Assembly (NCBI GenBank): GCA_034359265.1 | Contig: CP136895.1 | Span: forward strand, 49,556,001 to 49,620,000 | Origin: Canna indica | Lineage: Eukaryota; Streptophyta; Magnoliopsida; Zingiberales; Cannaceae | Direction: 5' to 3' | Length of the DNA: 64,000 nucleotides | Shown: positions 12,321-23,162 of the stretch, piece after piece | Layout: the number at the start of each line of letters is the position of its first letter | Numbering within the stretch: position 1 is the stretch's first letter | Translations under genes and position numbers: made by a program | Notes under the pieces: model-generated | What the model was told of the DNA's origin: nothing | The model's database searches: none | What the model saw: the letters and a program-made list of their open reading frames with translations, nothing else

Positions 12321-12542
12321 TACGTTGATGACGACGATAATAAAGTTGAGGAAGGACAGAATGAAGATGAGGGAGACGAAGAAGAATTTCAAGATTCAGA
12401 TACAGAAGAACAAGAAGAAGAGTATTACACGGATGATGATAATGACGATGATGAATAATTGTAAATGTGAAGTATATATTCAATTATTAAATATATCTAT
12501 TAATCTATTATATATAATCTAATTATAGTAAATTTTTATAGC

Positions 12543-14181
12543 TATGGTTCGAGATATCAGTTCTCGAGGAGGCATTCATCGTAGGATCCCCCGACGATTA
12601 CCACCCGCCCCACCTGTACCCACTGACCCTTCGTCCTCCAGCCACCATCCCCCCACCTGGTCCGACCACCATTCCCCCACCTGATCCATCCACCATTCCC
12701 CCAGCTCCAGCCACCATCCCTTCAGCCGATCCAGGACAGTCATCTTCGAGACGTAGGCCACGAGGGCCTAACATAATTCTCCCTCCGCCACCCGAGGGAG
12801 CACCGCGCAAAGCAGTTAGTGTGAGAGGAAGACGGTAAGTATATGCATTAATTATTTCTTATAATTTATTTATTTCAAAATATCATATTATGATTTTATA
12901 TTTTGTGTAGATTTGAGCAGGAGGACGTCCCCCGCACGATAGCGGAGACGATCTGGAAGTTTATGCACGGGGCGTGGCCTACATGGTCTCATGTGCCCTG
13001 TGAGCATATAGATTTATTGTGGCGAGAGTTCACTGTAAGTATATTTATTAAATTAATGTTAATGTTAAATATTCATCGGTAATAATAATTTTTTTTTGTA
13101 GGCTCAATATACATGGCCGAAGGACCAAACCACTATTGTGGAGGCGGCATGGGAGCGTGTTGCCCGTGCTCGCTATAACGGGCTGCTTCAGCAGGCCCGT
13201 CAGACCGTGATGAGACGGCTGGGGGCCACACAGATAGGGTAGACTCGGGACACGCCCCCGAGTAGATGCCTGGCCCTGTGTGGGACCAGCTTGTTGAGTG
13301 GTAGGACACTCCTGAGTGGCAGGAGGTCTCTCGGATTGCGTCGAGAAACTGCATGTCCGGGGGGGATGGCACGGGAGCGCGCCACACTGGTGGCTCCATC
13401 TCTTTTGCGGTTCATGAGCGTCGTATGGTATGTATAATTTAATTATGTTTAATTAAATTATATTGTGTATAATGATATTAGTGTATTTGTTTTCTAATGT
13501 AAGACGCGAGTGGCGGAGGACGACACCGTCCAACGCTCGTCGATGATGGAGGTGTTTGAGCGCACCCACCGTCATCGACGAGGAGCGGGGAACAACGTTG
13601 ATAGCAGAGCCTCGTATATAATGGTAAGTATTTATATATTGTCTATTTGATTTACACAATTTTTATTTATAGTGTATATATATACTTAAAATATAAACAT
13701 GTGTAAGAAACTTACACGAGGACTGTGATCGAGCGTGGAGGTACACCGGAGGAGTTCGACGCAGGAGTTTGGGTGGAGGCCACAGGTGGCTGGGAGCACG
13801 GCCGTGTTTATGGCTTTGCAGACAATGGCCAAGCACGTGCCGTGCTCGGGCCACTTGGGGAACCGACCCCTCCGACTGCGGGTGAGTGGCCCTCGTCATC
13901 CTGAGCGCAGGACTAGAGCCGGATAGCGGCCATGGAGTCAGAGCTCACCCAGCAGAGAGAGGCTATGGAGGAGCAGAGGTTGGAGATGCAGGAGCAGAGG
14001 CGGGCGAATAACGAGTTGAGACAGACTATCCAGAACATGCAGACACTCCTCACTTAGATTGTATGTCACGCTGGCCTTCTACCGATGATGTCACAGCCGT
14101 CATCCTCCTCGACCCAATCGACGCTCCTAACCCAGTCGTTGTCGACTCCACCGCCGCCACCGCCGCCACCGCCGTCGTGAG
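12543..14181 (+). pseudogene. Transposase_24-like (Ptta/En-Spm) accessory protein gene of CACTA-1
   Basis: The ATG at 12543 starts a Pro-rich exon (a degenerate coding minisatellite of Pro/Thr/Ile units at about 12605-12740) that ends at a GTAAGT donor near 12836. Later exons, bounded by TAG acceptors and GT donors, are at about 12910-13033, 13102-13430, 13502-13622 and 13705-13906. They encode motifs such as TIAETIWKFMHGAWPTWSH and EAAWERVARARY, typical of the plant Transposase_24 family. A Gln/Glu-rich coiled coil (about 13931-14056) and a short poly-Pro tail (14151-14180) close it. A TAG at about 13240 and another in the coiled coil near 14056 argue for decay. Exon limits are approximate. 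In En/Spm systems the partner protein binds subterminal repeats. Confidence 0.65.
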
Positions 14182-14830
14182 ATTTTGATTAATTGTATTT
14201 TGTTTATATTTTGATACTTGATATAGATGATATTTTGATACTTGGATATATGTTGATACTTGGATATATAGATGATATTTTGATAATTGTTTGCCTCCGG
14301 TTTGAGGCTGAGATTGATGATATTTATGTAAAACTTGTATGTTTGGTTTCAAATGCATGTGCATGATGTTTTCTGATTGTAATATATGATTGAAAATAGG
14401 TTGTAGTCAATATATCATTATATATAGGAATTTATAAAATTTTCAGTTTTTTCAATTACATGATAACATCTTTAGCCACGGTTAACCGTCACTAAGCCGT
14501 GGCTGAAAGCCTATCGTAAATGGCTGATGGCCTCGGCAGGACCAAATATCACATCACAGTTGCTAATAGTATCACCGACAGCTCCTAGCCGTGGTTGATG
14601 GTTGTATCAGTGATAGCGCCCAGAGCCGTCACTAATGATTTTAAATCAGCGACAGCCCACGAGGCTGTCGCTGATGATTACGTGTGACGGCCGAGCTCGG
14701 CCGTCACAACACATCTGAGATGCGCACATCAGTGATGGTTCTTTGCCACGGTTGACGTCGTCCGTGATATTCGTCACCGACAGTTCAGTCACGGTATCAA
14801 CCATCGCTGGTGACCACAATTCTAGTAGCG
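14182..14830. repeat. CACTA-1 3' region and right subterminal repeats
   Basis: 14205-14290 contains a small AT-rich minisatellite with GATACTTGGATATA units. From about 14463 to the end, motifs such as AGCCACGG, AGCCGTGGCTGA and GTCGCTGATGA recur in both orientations, mirroring the left end. No further ORF is supported. Confidence 0.65.
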
Positions 14831-15960
14831 AGAACAGACCTTCCATATATAATTTAGGCTATTGGTGGCCGAGCTAAGGAAGTGGATAAGGGCCCGAGAG
14901 GCCGGTTCATCCATTCTTCTATCTTGGCAACTAAATAACTTATGTGATGTGATCTTACTCTTAATTTCTTATATATGTTATCGTCGAGGTTTTAAGTGGA
15001 GGTTTGAAAGAACTGTTCAATGAGTTCCTCGTGAACTCACAGTTTCCTTTATTGTTGTTTTGTAGGGCCCGACCAGTGAGGTACGGCTTGGTAGCATGGC
15101 GCGTAGGAGAGTAGGTGTGGGTGCAGAACTCGTAGCTGGCAGTTGCTAGTCGTAGTCGTGTCTAATAGAGTTTGGTGTATGCACTGTGTTATTTCTGTAA
15201 AAACTTTTAGATGTTTTATTTGGAAAACCTTGGGATGTTATTTTAAAACTTGGTTGATTAAACTGATTTCGAAACAGTTAATAAAGTTGGTATTCTCGCT
15301 TTTGTTTTCGACTTGATGTTATTCTGGTTATTGTTCTATGAATTGTTAGTCAGTGCATAGGGTAGGCTTTGGGGTACTAACTCATACCCTGGTCGGTTAT
15401 GCGTACTCTGAGTCGGCGCGTGACACTCGCTCTCAACCTAAGGCACTTCCACACCCGGAAGTCTCCGCCTTCTTATCGAGAGTACTCTTCCACGTCAACC
15501 CTAAGAGACAACTCAACTAATCCTAGTAATCTACGTTTACGCCGGTGGAATTAAACCTCAAACACAAAGGCAACCACCCAATTTCAAGACCTAACAACCT
15601 AGGTCTTTACAAGCTCAAATACACTGAGATAAATCACAAAAATACACAAATAATGGAGCAAATAAATAATACAATAAATACTTAGCTCCAAACACAAGTC
15701 TTAGTTCCTCCTGATGCCTCAATGTTGAATTGTTCAAAGCTTAACAGCAATATCAAGGATGTATCATGGAAACTAGGGTTATCAAAGGGATGGCTCAAGA
15801 AATGCTTTGAGAATAATCAAGAATGGCTCAACAGAATCATAGATCATGGAGGAAAGACTCTCATGGCTTGGTATTTATAAGCCATGAAGAGTTGGCATGA
15901 AACACCCAACTCAGCGGCTAGGAAACTAGCCGTTTCCGCCGTCCGATCGCAGGTCCGGTC

Positions 15961-16344
15961 TGTTGGCGTGTAGGCCTGGCGGGCCAAGTCACACTTGAAC
16001 GCCGAGGGCGCTCGGGTTTGCTACGGTATAAGGTGAAGGTGCGCCCTTCCCTCACACCAATTGGTTTGGGGGTCGTTGGTTAGCGCCGGAGTCCTGGGAG
16101 CTGGTATCAGAGCCTGGGTCTCGGATTCGAGTCTAGACTGGTGATTGCTGAGGGGAGATTGTTGGCGTGCAGGTCTGGCCGATCGACTCATCAATCGCCT
16201 TGTGGCGTGTAGGCCTGGCGGGCCGAGTCACACTTGAACGCCAAGGGCGCTCCGGTCTGCTACGATATAAGGTGAAGGTGCGCCCTTCCCTCACACCAAT
16301 TGGTTTGGGGGTCGTTGGTTAGCACCGGAGTCCTGGGAGCGTAT
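15961..16344. mobile_element. TRIM-like miniature LTR retrotransposon
   Basis: Two near-identical repeats begin TGTTGGCGTG at 15961 and 16160 and end GTCCTGGGAG at 16100 and 16339. The second has an extra 41-bp start segment. Between them lie a primer-binding site TGGTATCAGAGCC (16102-16114, initiator-Met tRNA type), about 35 bp of spacer and a purine tract GAGGGGAGAT (about 16150-16159). No coding capacity is possible in 58 bp. This is the organisation of TRIM/SMART elements. It sits exactly at the outer tip of the gag-only element's 3' LTR, so its own target duplication cannot be resolved. Confidence 0.8.
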
Positions 16345-17778
16345 TGTTGGACGAAATGGCATACTAGAGGGGGGGGGGGGGGGGTGAATAGTATGTTATC
16401 TAAATCTATTTGTCTAATTCTAGTTTTAATCGTTTCTTATATTGTTTAGGCAAATTGCAATTTTACGATTAAATGCGGAAGCAAGATAAACCAATTAAGC
16501 ACAATCAAAAGATTATAATGCTAACAAATAAATTTATAGTGGTTCGGCCCCAATGCCTACTCCACTACCTAAGCAGCCCGCTTAGGATTTTCAAACTTAG
16601 GTTTACTAGATTAATGATGTTTCCCTTACACAGAGGACTTTGACTCGAAGAGTCTCACTCTCAACCTAAGCCACTTCCACACTCGGAAGTCTCCGCATTC
16701 TTACCGAGAGCACTCTTCCACCTCAACCCTAAGGGACAACTCAACTAATCCTAGTCAACTAAATTTACACCGGTGGATTTAAACCTCAAACACCAAGGCT
16801 ACCACCAAATTTCAAGACTTAACAATCCTAGGTCTTCACAAGCACAAATCCAAAGAAAACAATGTTCAAATAACAATTAAAATTACAATGTAAAGAGCTT
16901 AAAGAGTAAACCAAGATTAAATGCTCTTTTCCAAGCCTTCAAAAACTCCAAATCGCCAAGTCGTAGAGCTCGAATTGAAACCCGAGTTGAGGCAGAGTGT
17001 GCACTTGAAGAAGTTGTCGACGAAAGAACCGAGCGCTATTAATCGATCTTTAGAAGGTTCAAAACTCTCTTTTTAATGCTCAATGAAATTTGTAAAAGGA
17101 ATTAAAGGAGTTAGATGAGGGATATTTATAACCTCTCAAAGAAACGGTAGCTCAATGGGTGGAAAAACGGGCGGAAAACTAGCTGTTACCGCCGTTCGAT
17201 CGCATGCCGGTCGATCGTCGGTCGACCGACCGATCGATCGCTCGAGCGACCGCTAGCTCAATCTCTCTGTGCGATCGACCGACGGGTCAACCACCAGACA
17301 CGATTCCTGTGATCTACAATTCGGTCCACCGATCGATCGGCTGACGCACCCACTGCCAATTTTTGGCTTTTGTCGGTCGACCGCCCGGTCGACCGAAGTG
17401 GCCTTCTGCCGCTTTTTAACACCATTCGGTCGATCGACCAGTCGACCGAAACCTGGCTGGAAATTTTTCTTTTGGTCTTCTCGTTTCACGCTTTGTTTTC
17501 GAGTTCTGGCTTTTAACGTGCGTCAACTATCCATGTGTTCTTTAGACTTGTCCAAGACGTCTTTTGTGCACACGTCGAGCTTCGAGAAATTTCCACGACG
17601 AACCCGAACGCGACGCTCAATGTCTTTCCGATTTTTTGATTCCTCCTATATTTTTGATCGAAGACATCGAGCACTAATTGATATGGAATCTGAAAATATT
17701 TCTCAATGAAATATTAGTTCCATGTTTGTTATCATCAAAACCGAGATTAAGACCAAGGTAGAAAACCTTAGGCCAACA
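16345..17778 (-). repeat. 3' LTR of the gag-only element
   Basis: It runs, on plus-strand coordinates, from TGTTGGACGAAATGG to GGCCAACA. It contains a 16-G run (16369-16384), the conserved GGTTCGGCCCCAATGCC segment (about 16540), a minus-strand TATA box (TATTTATA on plus, 17123-17130) and the palindrome array at 17200-17450. The array has more units than the 5' LTR copy, showing units are gained or lost after insertion. Confidence 0.88.
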
Positions 17779-20379
17779 ATCTCCCCCTTTTTGATGATGA
17801 CAAACATCCTTAAGAAAATATCGATAATTACGTGCAAAGGATATCCATTAAGGGATTTCTCCCCCTATCAATATGCATATCTATGGAAATAAACTCCCCC
17901 TATCTATATGCAAGGTTTTCCTATATTTTCTTTCCTTTTACCTATAATTTTCTCCCCATTTTGACATCAATCAAAAAGGGCTAGAAAAGACAATTAAAAT
18001 CATGGTTGAGACTAGAAAACATTTTTCATGAAAGCCAAAGTCAACCAAGTCACGGGATGAAAACATTATATCAATTTTGAGACTAATCAATACATGATAT
18101 CAAGGAATGATAGATAGAATCCAAAACTAAGAATCATATATGTACTCAAGTATGGATATTTTCGTGAATATCATATCTTTTCCATGACATTTTTAGATTT
18201 CATTCAAACTTTCAAAATACCAAGATATGGTCATTTAAAGCATGTATATCAAGTTTGAAATGAAAATGATGTCATTTGGTCAAAATTTTACCTTAGCATG
18301 ATTTCATTCAAAAGTAAGCATGTTAACATGAATTTGCTAAATATCAAATTCTAACCTTTACTCATGGTTTTTCAAATTTAAACATATGGACACCTAACAT
18401 GAGTAAATCTAAGCATGTCTGTGAAGTTTGGACCTAAAATGAAGTTTCTAAGTCAATTTATTGACTTAGGTCAACTCTACTCAACTTTAGGTCTCATAAA
18501 GTAAAGTTGTTATTAATTTATCCATTTTCTCATGATTTTTTAATTTTAATCACATAGAAGCAAATCATGAGTGCACTCAAACATGTTTATCAAGTTTCAA
18601 CTTAAAATGAAGTCTCTAAGATGAAATTCTACCTAGGGCACATTTAATTCAAACAAGGTTTCATGAGATTGCCTAAGTATCAAAATTTTATCTACTCATG
18701 AGATTTCAATCAATTTTCATGCAATATCATTCATGAGCATAGAGAAATCATTTTACCAAGAAAATAGATGTGTTATGCAAGAATTTTACCAAAATGAAAC
18801 TCATACCTCATTTCTTGAGAAATTTCAAAATTTTCACCTTCTTTCTATTTTCCTTTAGCCTTCCGAATTTTACCACTTTCTTAACTTGCAAGTAGGCTTC
18901 ATTAGTATCAAAATGAAATTATATACCAACTAGCAAGCTAACATACTAAATAGCAAAGGTTAAATGCAAAGTTTCATTTAAAATCTTAACCTATGCTAGA
19001 TAGTGGAGATTCATTTTAAAGAGTTGTTATGATATCAAAATGAATCAAAGAGATCTTAAGATATAAAATATTTGAGGAATAAAATCTCTAAACATGTTTA
19101 ACTAGTTTGGACTTAAGGACCTCTAATAATGAATATCAACCTAGAGCAAGTTTCATTTAATGAAATTTTCCTAAGTGCTAAAATTCTACCTACTCATGAA
19201 AATTCAAGGGTTTAGCGTGCAATTCTAATCATGAGTATAGAGACACCAATAAAACGTGAATATTGAGGTATTATGCTAAGATTTTACGAAAATTCAAAGA
19301 CATACCTCTTACATGAGAATTTTGCCAAACTTATCATTTTTCTCCTAATTATTAGCCTTCTGAAATTACTCATAACTTGCAAGTAAGCTACACTAATGTT
19401 TTAGAGAAAATATAGCTACTTAGCAAGCTATATAGTTTGCTAAATAGTTTGAAATCCATTTTAAATAGAGTCAAGTGATATTAAAACGAATTTTAAGAGA
19501 TCAAAAAAAATAATAAATATGAAATTATGATCTCCAACCCTTCCTATTGGTTGAAAACCGAAAGACCACAATGAGCCTACGATTTAAAACTGCAAGGTCG
19601 CATGAGCCCACTACAGGCTACATAGGTCTCCGAAGAGACCGAGAAATCAAAATAAAAAATTATTTCATAAAGGACTCTTAACAAGAGCGGGGAAAACAAC
19701 TCAACTTAAACATGTATCATAACTCCAACTTAAATAAAACAAACCAAAGTAAGAAGATGATACAAAATAAACCTAGATGTTAATTTCCATACCTATGGCA
19801 TCATGATGGTTTGAAGTTGCAACTAGGGATGGAAATAGCCCAAGCCAGACCAGGCTTTCACCTTAACAGGCCAGGCCTATATGGTAGAAAATTGGCCTGG
19901 GCCTAGCCTGTGGCCTGTTATAGACTTAAATTTTGGCTTGAGCTTGGCCTGTGGCCTGTTAACAAAGCCTACTTCCAATATAAAATATTGGTATGGCTTG
20001 TGGCCTGTGGCATATGACCTGTGTTTTATTAAATTAAAATAATATTAGTTATTACATTAAAATAATTTTAATGTAAATATATAATAAAATAATATTTTAT
20101 ATTATATATATTTATATATACTTCATCTTAACAGGCCTAGGCTGGCCTATCAGGCTCAATAGGCTTTAAATTGAGCCTGGACCTGGCCTGATAAGGAAAA
20201 TAGGCCTATTTCAAAGCCTTGGCCTAGTTTATTTTTTAAACAAGCCAGGCCAGGCCAAGCCATATACAGGCCAGGCCACAAGCCCATGACAGGCCGCCTG
20301 GCCTATTTCCACCCCTAGTTGCAACCAAGGAATGATACTTCATTTAAGTTCATGGTCAACTTCAACTCTTCACTTCTCT
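17779..20379. other. Non-coding 3' internal region of the gag-only element
   Basis: This begins with the PPT (minus strand) and CTCCCCCTAT/ATGCAT repeats up to about 17910. The rest is AT-rich with recurring short phrases such as CATGAGTAAA and AAGCATGT, and a phrase resembling AGTTTGGACCTAAAATGAAG recurs near 18426, 18595 and 19108, hinting at an old internal duplication of about 170-500 bp. No ORF is supported. A hAT-type MITE sits at 19824-20317. Confidence 0.6.
19824..20317. mobile_element. hAT-type MITE, 494 bp, TSD GTTGCAAC
   Basis: The ends are TAGGGATGGAAATA and TATTTCCACCCCTA, inverted repeats with one mismatch. An exact 8-bp duplication GTTGCAAC lies at 19816-19823 and 20318-20325, the length expected for hAT elements. 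The interior is packed with GGCCTG/CAGGCC motifs in both orientations around an AT-rich core (20035-20120). No coding capacity. Confidence 0.9.
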
Positions 20380-21561
20380 TTACCCTTGTGTGGTAGCTCC
20401 CCTTACAAGAGAGCAAGAAACCTTTGGTACCCAAATGGCTTTGGGTCCTTGGGGGTTAGTTGGCCTAGGTATCCAAAGTGTCTTAGCAATACTTGGATTC
20501 TTCTTAAATGCACAATCATAAATTGCATGACCATATGTACCACAACAAAAATAATGTCCGTGAAACCTTTTCTTTTTATTTTTATGGACATGAGGTCTAA
20601 TGTTAGAGTGCTTAGCATGAAAAACATGATGAGCATGAGCATTCTTAAAGGAAACATTTCTCTTTTGAGATTTACTAAATGAGACATTTTGATTTTTAGA
20701 ATTAAGAGAAGTATTAACTTTTCTACTCAAAATCAACATCTCATTTTTCAAATCATTCATAGATTTATGCAAAGCATGCAATTGAGTTTTCAACATGTTA
20801 TTTTCATTTTTTAACATGTCATTTTTGTTTTTCAAATCCTTAGTGTCAATACTTAAAACATCATGGCATGGATTAGAGACACTAATTTTTAGCTTCTCAT
20901 TTTCTAGTTTAGTATTATGTAAAAGAGAGCTAAGAGTCAAGTTTTTCTTCTTTAATTTTTTGTTTTCTTTATCCTTTTTAACCATCAAGGCATACATGAT
21001 TTTATATTCATCCATTAATTCATCATAAAGCATGTCATAAGAGCTAGATGAATTAATACTATCCTTTTTGTTATCATGACTAGAAGAAGAATGCTCATCA
21101 TTAGCATTCATGAGGCAATCTTTTGAACTAGCTTCATACCCATGGTAAGAGGATGCTTCACTTAAACAAGAAGATGATGTGGAAGTGTTTGACTTCTTCT
21201 TTGCCTTGTTCTTCATGAAAGGGAAATTTTTCTTCACATGCCCCTTTTCCTTGCATGCATGACACACCACTTTCCTTTTTCGGCTCTTGGAACTACTCCT
21301 TTGACTAGAGGAGCTATGGGCATCAAAATCAAGATTAGTGGTAGGTGAATGACCATTGTCATCACTACCTTCATTAGACGTGCCAATCTCTTTGGTCTTG
21401 GCATAATCATATAACATGTTTAAAGTTGCCCAACTGTCAAAAGCCGAAGTACAATACATGACTTTTTCAAAAATATTATTTTCCAATGAACAATATAAGC
21501 AATTTGTTGCCTTAGCATTTAATTCAAATCTATTAATTTCTTCTTGGGTCCATGCATCCAT
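20380..21561 (-). CDS. Gag-like protein with degenerate zinc knuckle (Copia-type)
   Basis: The open frame of 393 codons starts MDAWTQEEINRFELNAKA and keeps part of the UBN2-like gag helix bundle (residues 1-55), including FDSWATLNMLYDYA. A basic stretch (SKSRKRK) precedes a CCHC knuckle at residues 100-113 in which the last Cys has become Phe (CHACKEKGHVKKNF). Ser-rich and Lys/Asn-rich coiled-coil segments follow (about 125-290), then a basic His-rich tail with a second Cys/His group (CCGTYGHAIYDC, about 345-357). The N-terminal part of a normal Copia gag is missing upstream of the start. It probably packages element RNA, but nucleic-acid binding by the first knuckle is doubtful. The frame is long and open, so the element may be fairly young. 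Confidence 0.75.
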   Translation of the reverse strand: MDAWTQEEINRFELNAKATNCLYCSLENNIFEKVMYCTSAFDSWATLNMLYDYAKTKEIGTSNEGSDDNGHSPTTNLDFDAHSSSSQRSSSKSRKRKVVCHACKEKGHVKKNFPFMKNKAKKKSNTSTSSSCLSEASSYHGYEASSKDCLMNANDEHSSSSHDNKKDSINSSSSYDMLYDELMDEYKIMYALMVKKDKENKKLKKKNLTLSSLLHNTKLENEKLKISVSNPCHDVLSIDTKDLKNKNDMLKNENNMLKTQLHALHKSMNDLKNEMLILSRKVNTSLNSKNQNVSFSKSQKRNVSFKNAHAHHVFHAKHSNIRPHVHKNKKKRFHGHYFCCGTYGHAIYDCAFKKNPSIAKTLWIPRPTNPQGPKAIWVPKVSCSLVRGATTQG

Positions 21562-21765
21562 TTTTTCCTTAGGTTCTATGTATTTTCATTTTACCATATT
21601 AAAAACACATAAACCTTGAGTCTTTAGGAAAGTGTACATTCTACTCTTCCAAAGACCAAACTTAGACTCATCGAACCTAGGAGGTGTAGACGCTACCAAC
21701 TCTAGTGTCATTTTCGGATCGAGACTAGATGTAGACGAGATGGTGAAATCTCAAACTACGACTCG

Positions 21766-21778
21766 CTCTAATACCAAT
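21766..21778 (-). other. Primer-binding site of the gag-only element
   Basis: The reverse complement ATTGGTATTAGAG lies directly against the inner edge of the 5' LTR (21779). It differs by one base from the plant initiator-tRNA-Met PBS core TGGTATCAGAG. Confidence 0.8.
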
Positions 21779-23162
21779 TGTTTGATGAAATGGCACACTA
21801 GAGGGGGGGTGTGAATAGTATGTTATCTAAATTTATTTGCCTAATTCCGATTTTAATCGTTTCTTATATTGTTTAGACAAATTGTCATTTTACGATTAAA
21901 TGCGGAAGCAAGATAAACCAATTAAGCACAATCAAAAGATTACAATGCTAACACACAAATTTATAGTGGTTCGGCCCCAATGCCTACTCCACTACCTAAG
22001 CACCCCGCTTAGGATTTTCAAACTTAGTTTTACTAGATTAATGATGTTTCCCTTACACAGAGGACTTTGACTCGAAGAGTCTCACTCTCAACCTAAGGCA
22101 CTTCCACACCCGGAAGTCTCTACCTTCTTACCGAGAGCACTCTTCCACCTCAACCTTAAGGGACAACTCAACTAATCCTAGTCAACTACATTTACACTAG
22201 TGGATTTAAACCTCAAACACTAAGGCTACCACCCAATTTCAAGACCTAACAATCCTAGGTCTTTACAAGCACAAATCCAAAGAAAATAATGTTCAAATAA
22301 CAATTAAAATTATAATGAAAAGAGCTTAAAGAGTAAACCAAGATTAAATGCTCTTTTCCAAGCCTTCAAAACCTCCAACTCGCCAAGTCGTAGATCTTGA
22401 ATTGAAACCTGAGTTGAGGCAGAGTGTGCGCTTGAAGAAGTTGTCGATGGAAGAACCGAGCGCTATTAATCGATCTTTAGAAGGCTCAAAACTCTCTTTT
22501 TAATGCTCAATGAAATCTGTAAAAGGAATTAAAGGAGTTAGATGAGGGATATTTATAACCTCTCAAAAAAATGGCAGCTCAACGAGCGAAAAAATGGGTG
22601 GAAAACTAGCCGTTACCGCCATTCGGTCGCATGTCGGTCGATCGACCGCTGGCTCAATCTCTCTGTGCGGTTGATCGATGGGTCGACCACCAGATGCGAT
22701 TCTTGTGATCTACAATTCGATTGACCGATCGGTCGACATACGCACCCACTGCCAATTTTTGGCTTCTGTCGATCGACCGTCCGGTCGACCGAAGTGGCCT
22801 TTTGCCGCTTTTTAACACCATTCGATCGACCGAAACTAGGCTGGAAATTTTTCTTTTTGTCTTCTCATTTCGCGCTTTGTTTTCGGGTTCCGACTTTCAA
22901 TGTACGTCAATTATCCATGTGTTCTTTAGACTTGTCCAAGACGTCTTCGGTGCACACGTCGAGCTTCGAGAAATTTCCACGATGAACCTGAACGCGATGC
23001 TCAATATCCTTCCAATTTTCTGATTTCTCTTATATTTCCGATCGAAGACATCGAGCAGTAATTGATATGGAATCTAAAAATATTTCTCAATGAAATATTA
23101 GTTCTATGTTTGTTATCATTAAAACTGAGATTAAGACCAAGGTAGAAAACCTTAGGCCAACA
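21779..23162 (-). repeat. 5' LTR of the gag-only element
   Basis: Runs from TGTTTGATGAAATGG to GGCCAACA in plus coordinates. It aligns with 16345-17778 throughout, with a 7-G run in place of 16 and a shorter palindrome array (22625-22830). The TATA box on the minus strand is at 22550-22557. The outer edge is followed by the TSD copy CGGTC. Confidence 0.88.

Larger units (their letters stand above)
7442..14830 (+). mobile_element. CACTA (En/Spm) DNA transposon, complete but decayed
   Basis: The left end is CACTACTAGAATAT and the right end is ATTCTAGTAGCG. Apart from one T-to-C change in the last two bases the tips are inverted repeats. The 3-bp target duplication AGA lies at 7439-7441 and 14831-14833. 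Inside are two genes in the same orientation: a TNP2-like transposase (8969-12320) and a Transposase_24-like partner (12543-14181). About 350 bp at each end hold degenerate inverted subterminal motifs of the GCCACGGCT / AGCCGTGGC type. In-frame stops in TNP2 make self-mobilisation unlikely. Confidence 0.92.
5826..15425. mobile_element. Gypsy-type solo LTR (about 2.2 kb), TSD CTCGC, itself split by a CACTA element
   Basis: The element begins TGTAATACTCGG and ends GCGCGTGACA. It is flanked by the 5-bp duplication CTCGC (5821-5825 and 15426-15430). With the CACTA insertion removed it is about 2.2 kb, with no pol sequence, PBS or second LTR, so it is read as a solo LTR left by unequal recombination. 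The ending resembles that of the Gypsy LTR at 25562-27788 (GGGGCGTGACA), suggesting a related large-LTR chromovirus (Tekay/Del-like). That assignment is inference. Confidence 0.8.
16345..23162 (-). mobile_element. Non-autonomous gag-only LTR retroelement (family A), minus orientation
   Basis: The two LTRs are 16345-17778 (3' LTR) and 21779-23162 (5' LTR), near-identical outside the palindrome arrays. The primer-binding site lies directly inside the 5' LTR (reverse complement of 21766-21778, ATTGGTATTAGAG), and the PPT lies inside the 3' LTR (reverse complement of 17779-17792). The internal region contains only a gag-like ORF (20380-21561) and about 2.6 kb of non-coding DNA with a MITE. No protease, integrase or reverse transcriptase was found. 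Together with the TRIM, the unit is flanked by CGGTC (15956-15960 and 23163-23167). Confidence 0.88.

Noticed and set aside
16102..16114. tRNA-like sequence TGGTATCAGAGCC
   Set aside because: It is only a primer-binding site complementary to the initiator tRNA 3' end; no cloverleaf surrounds it. The same holds at 21766, 38548 and 43485.
20332..20687. Open frames overlapping the gag-like ORF
   Set aside because: They are antisense or alternate-frame shadows of the gag-like coding sequence.
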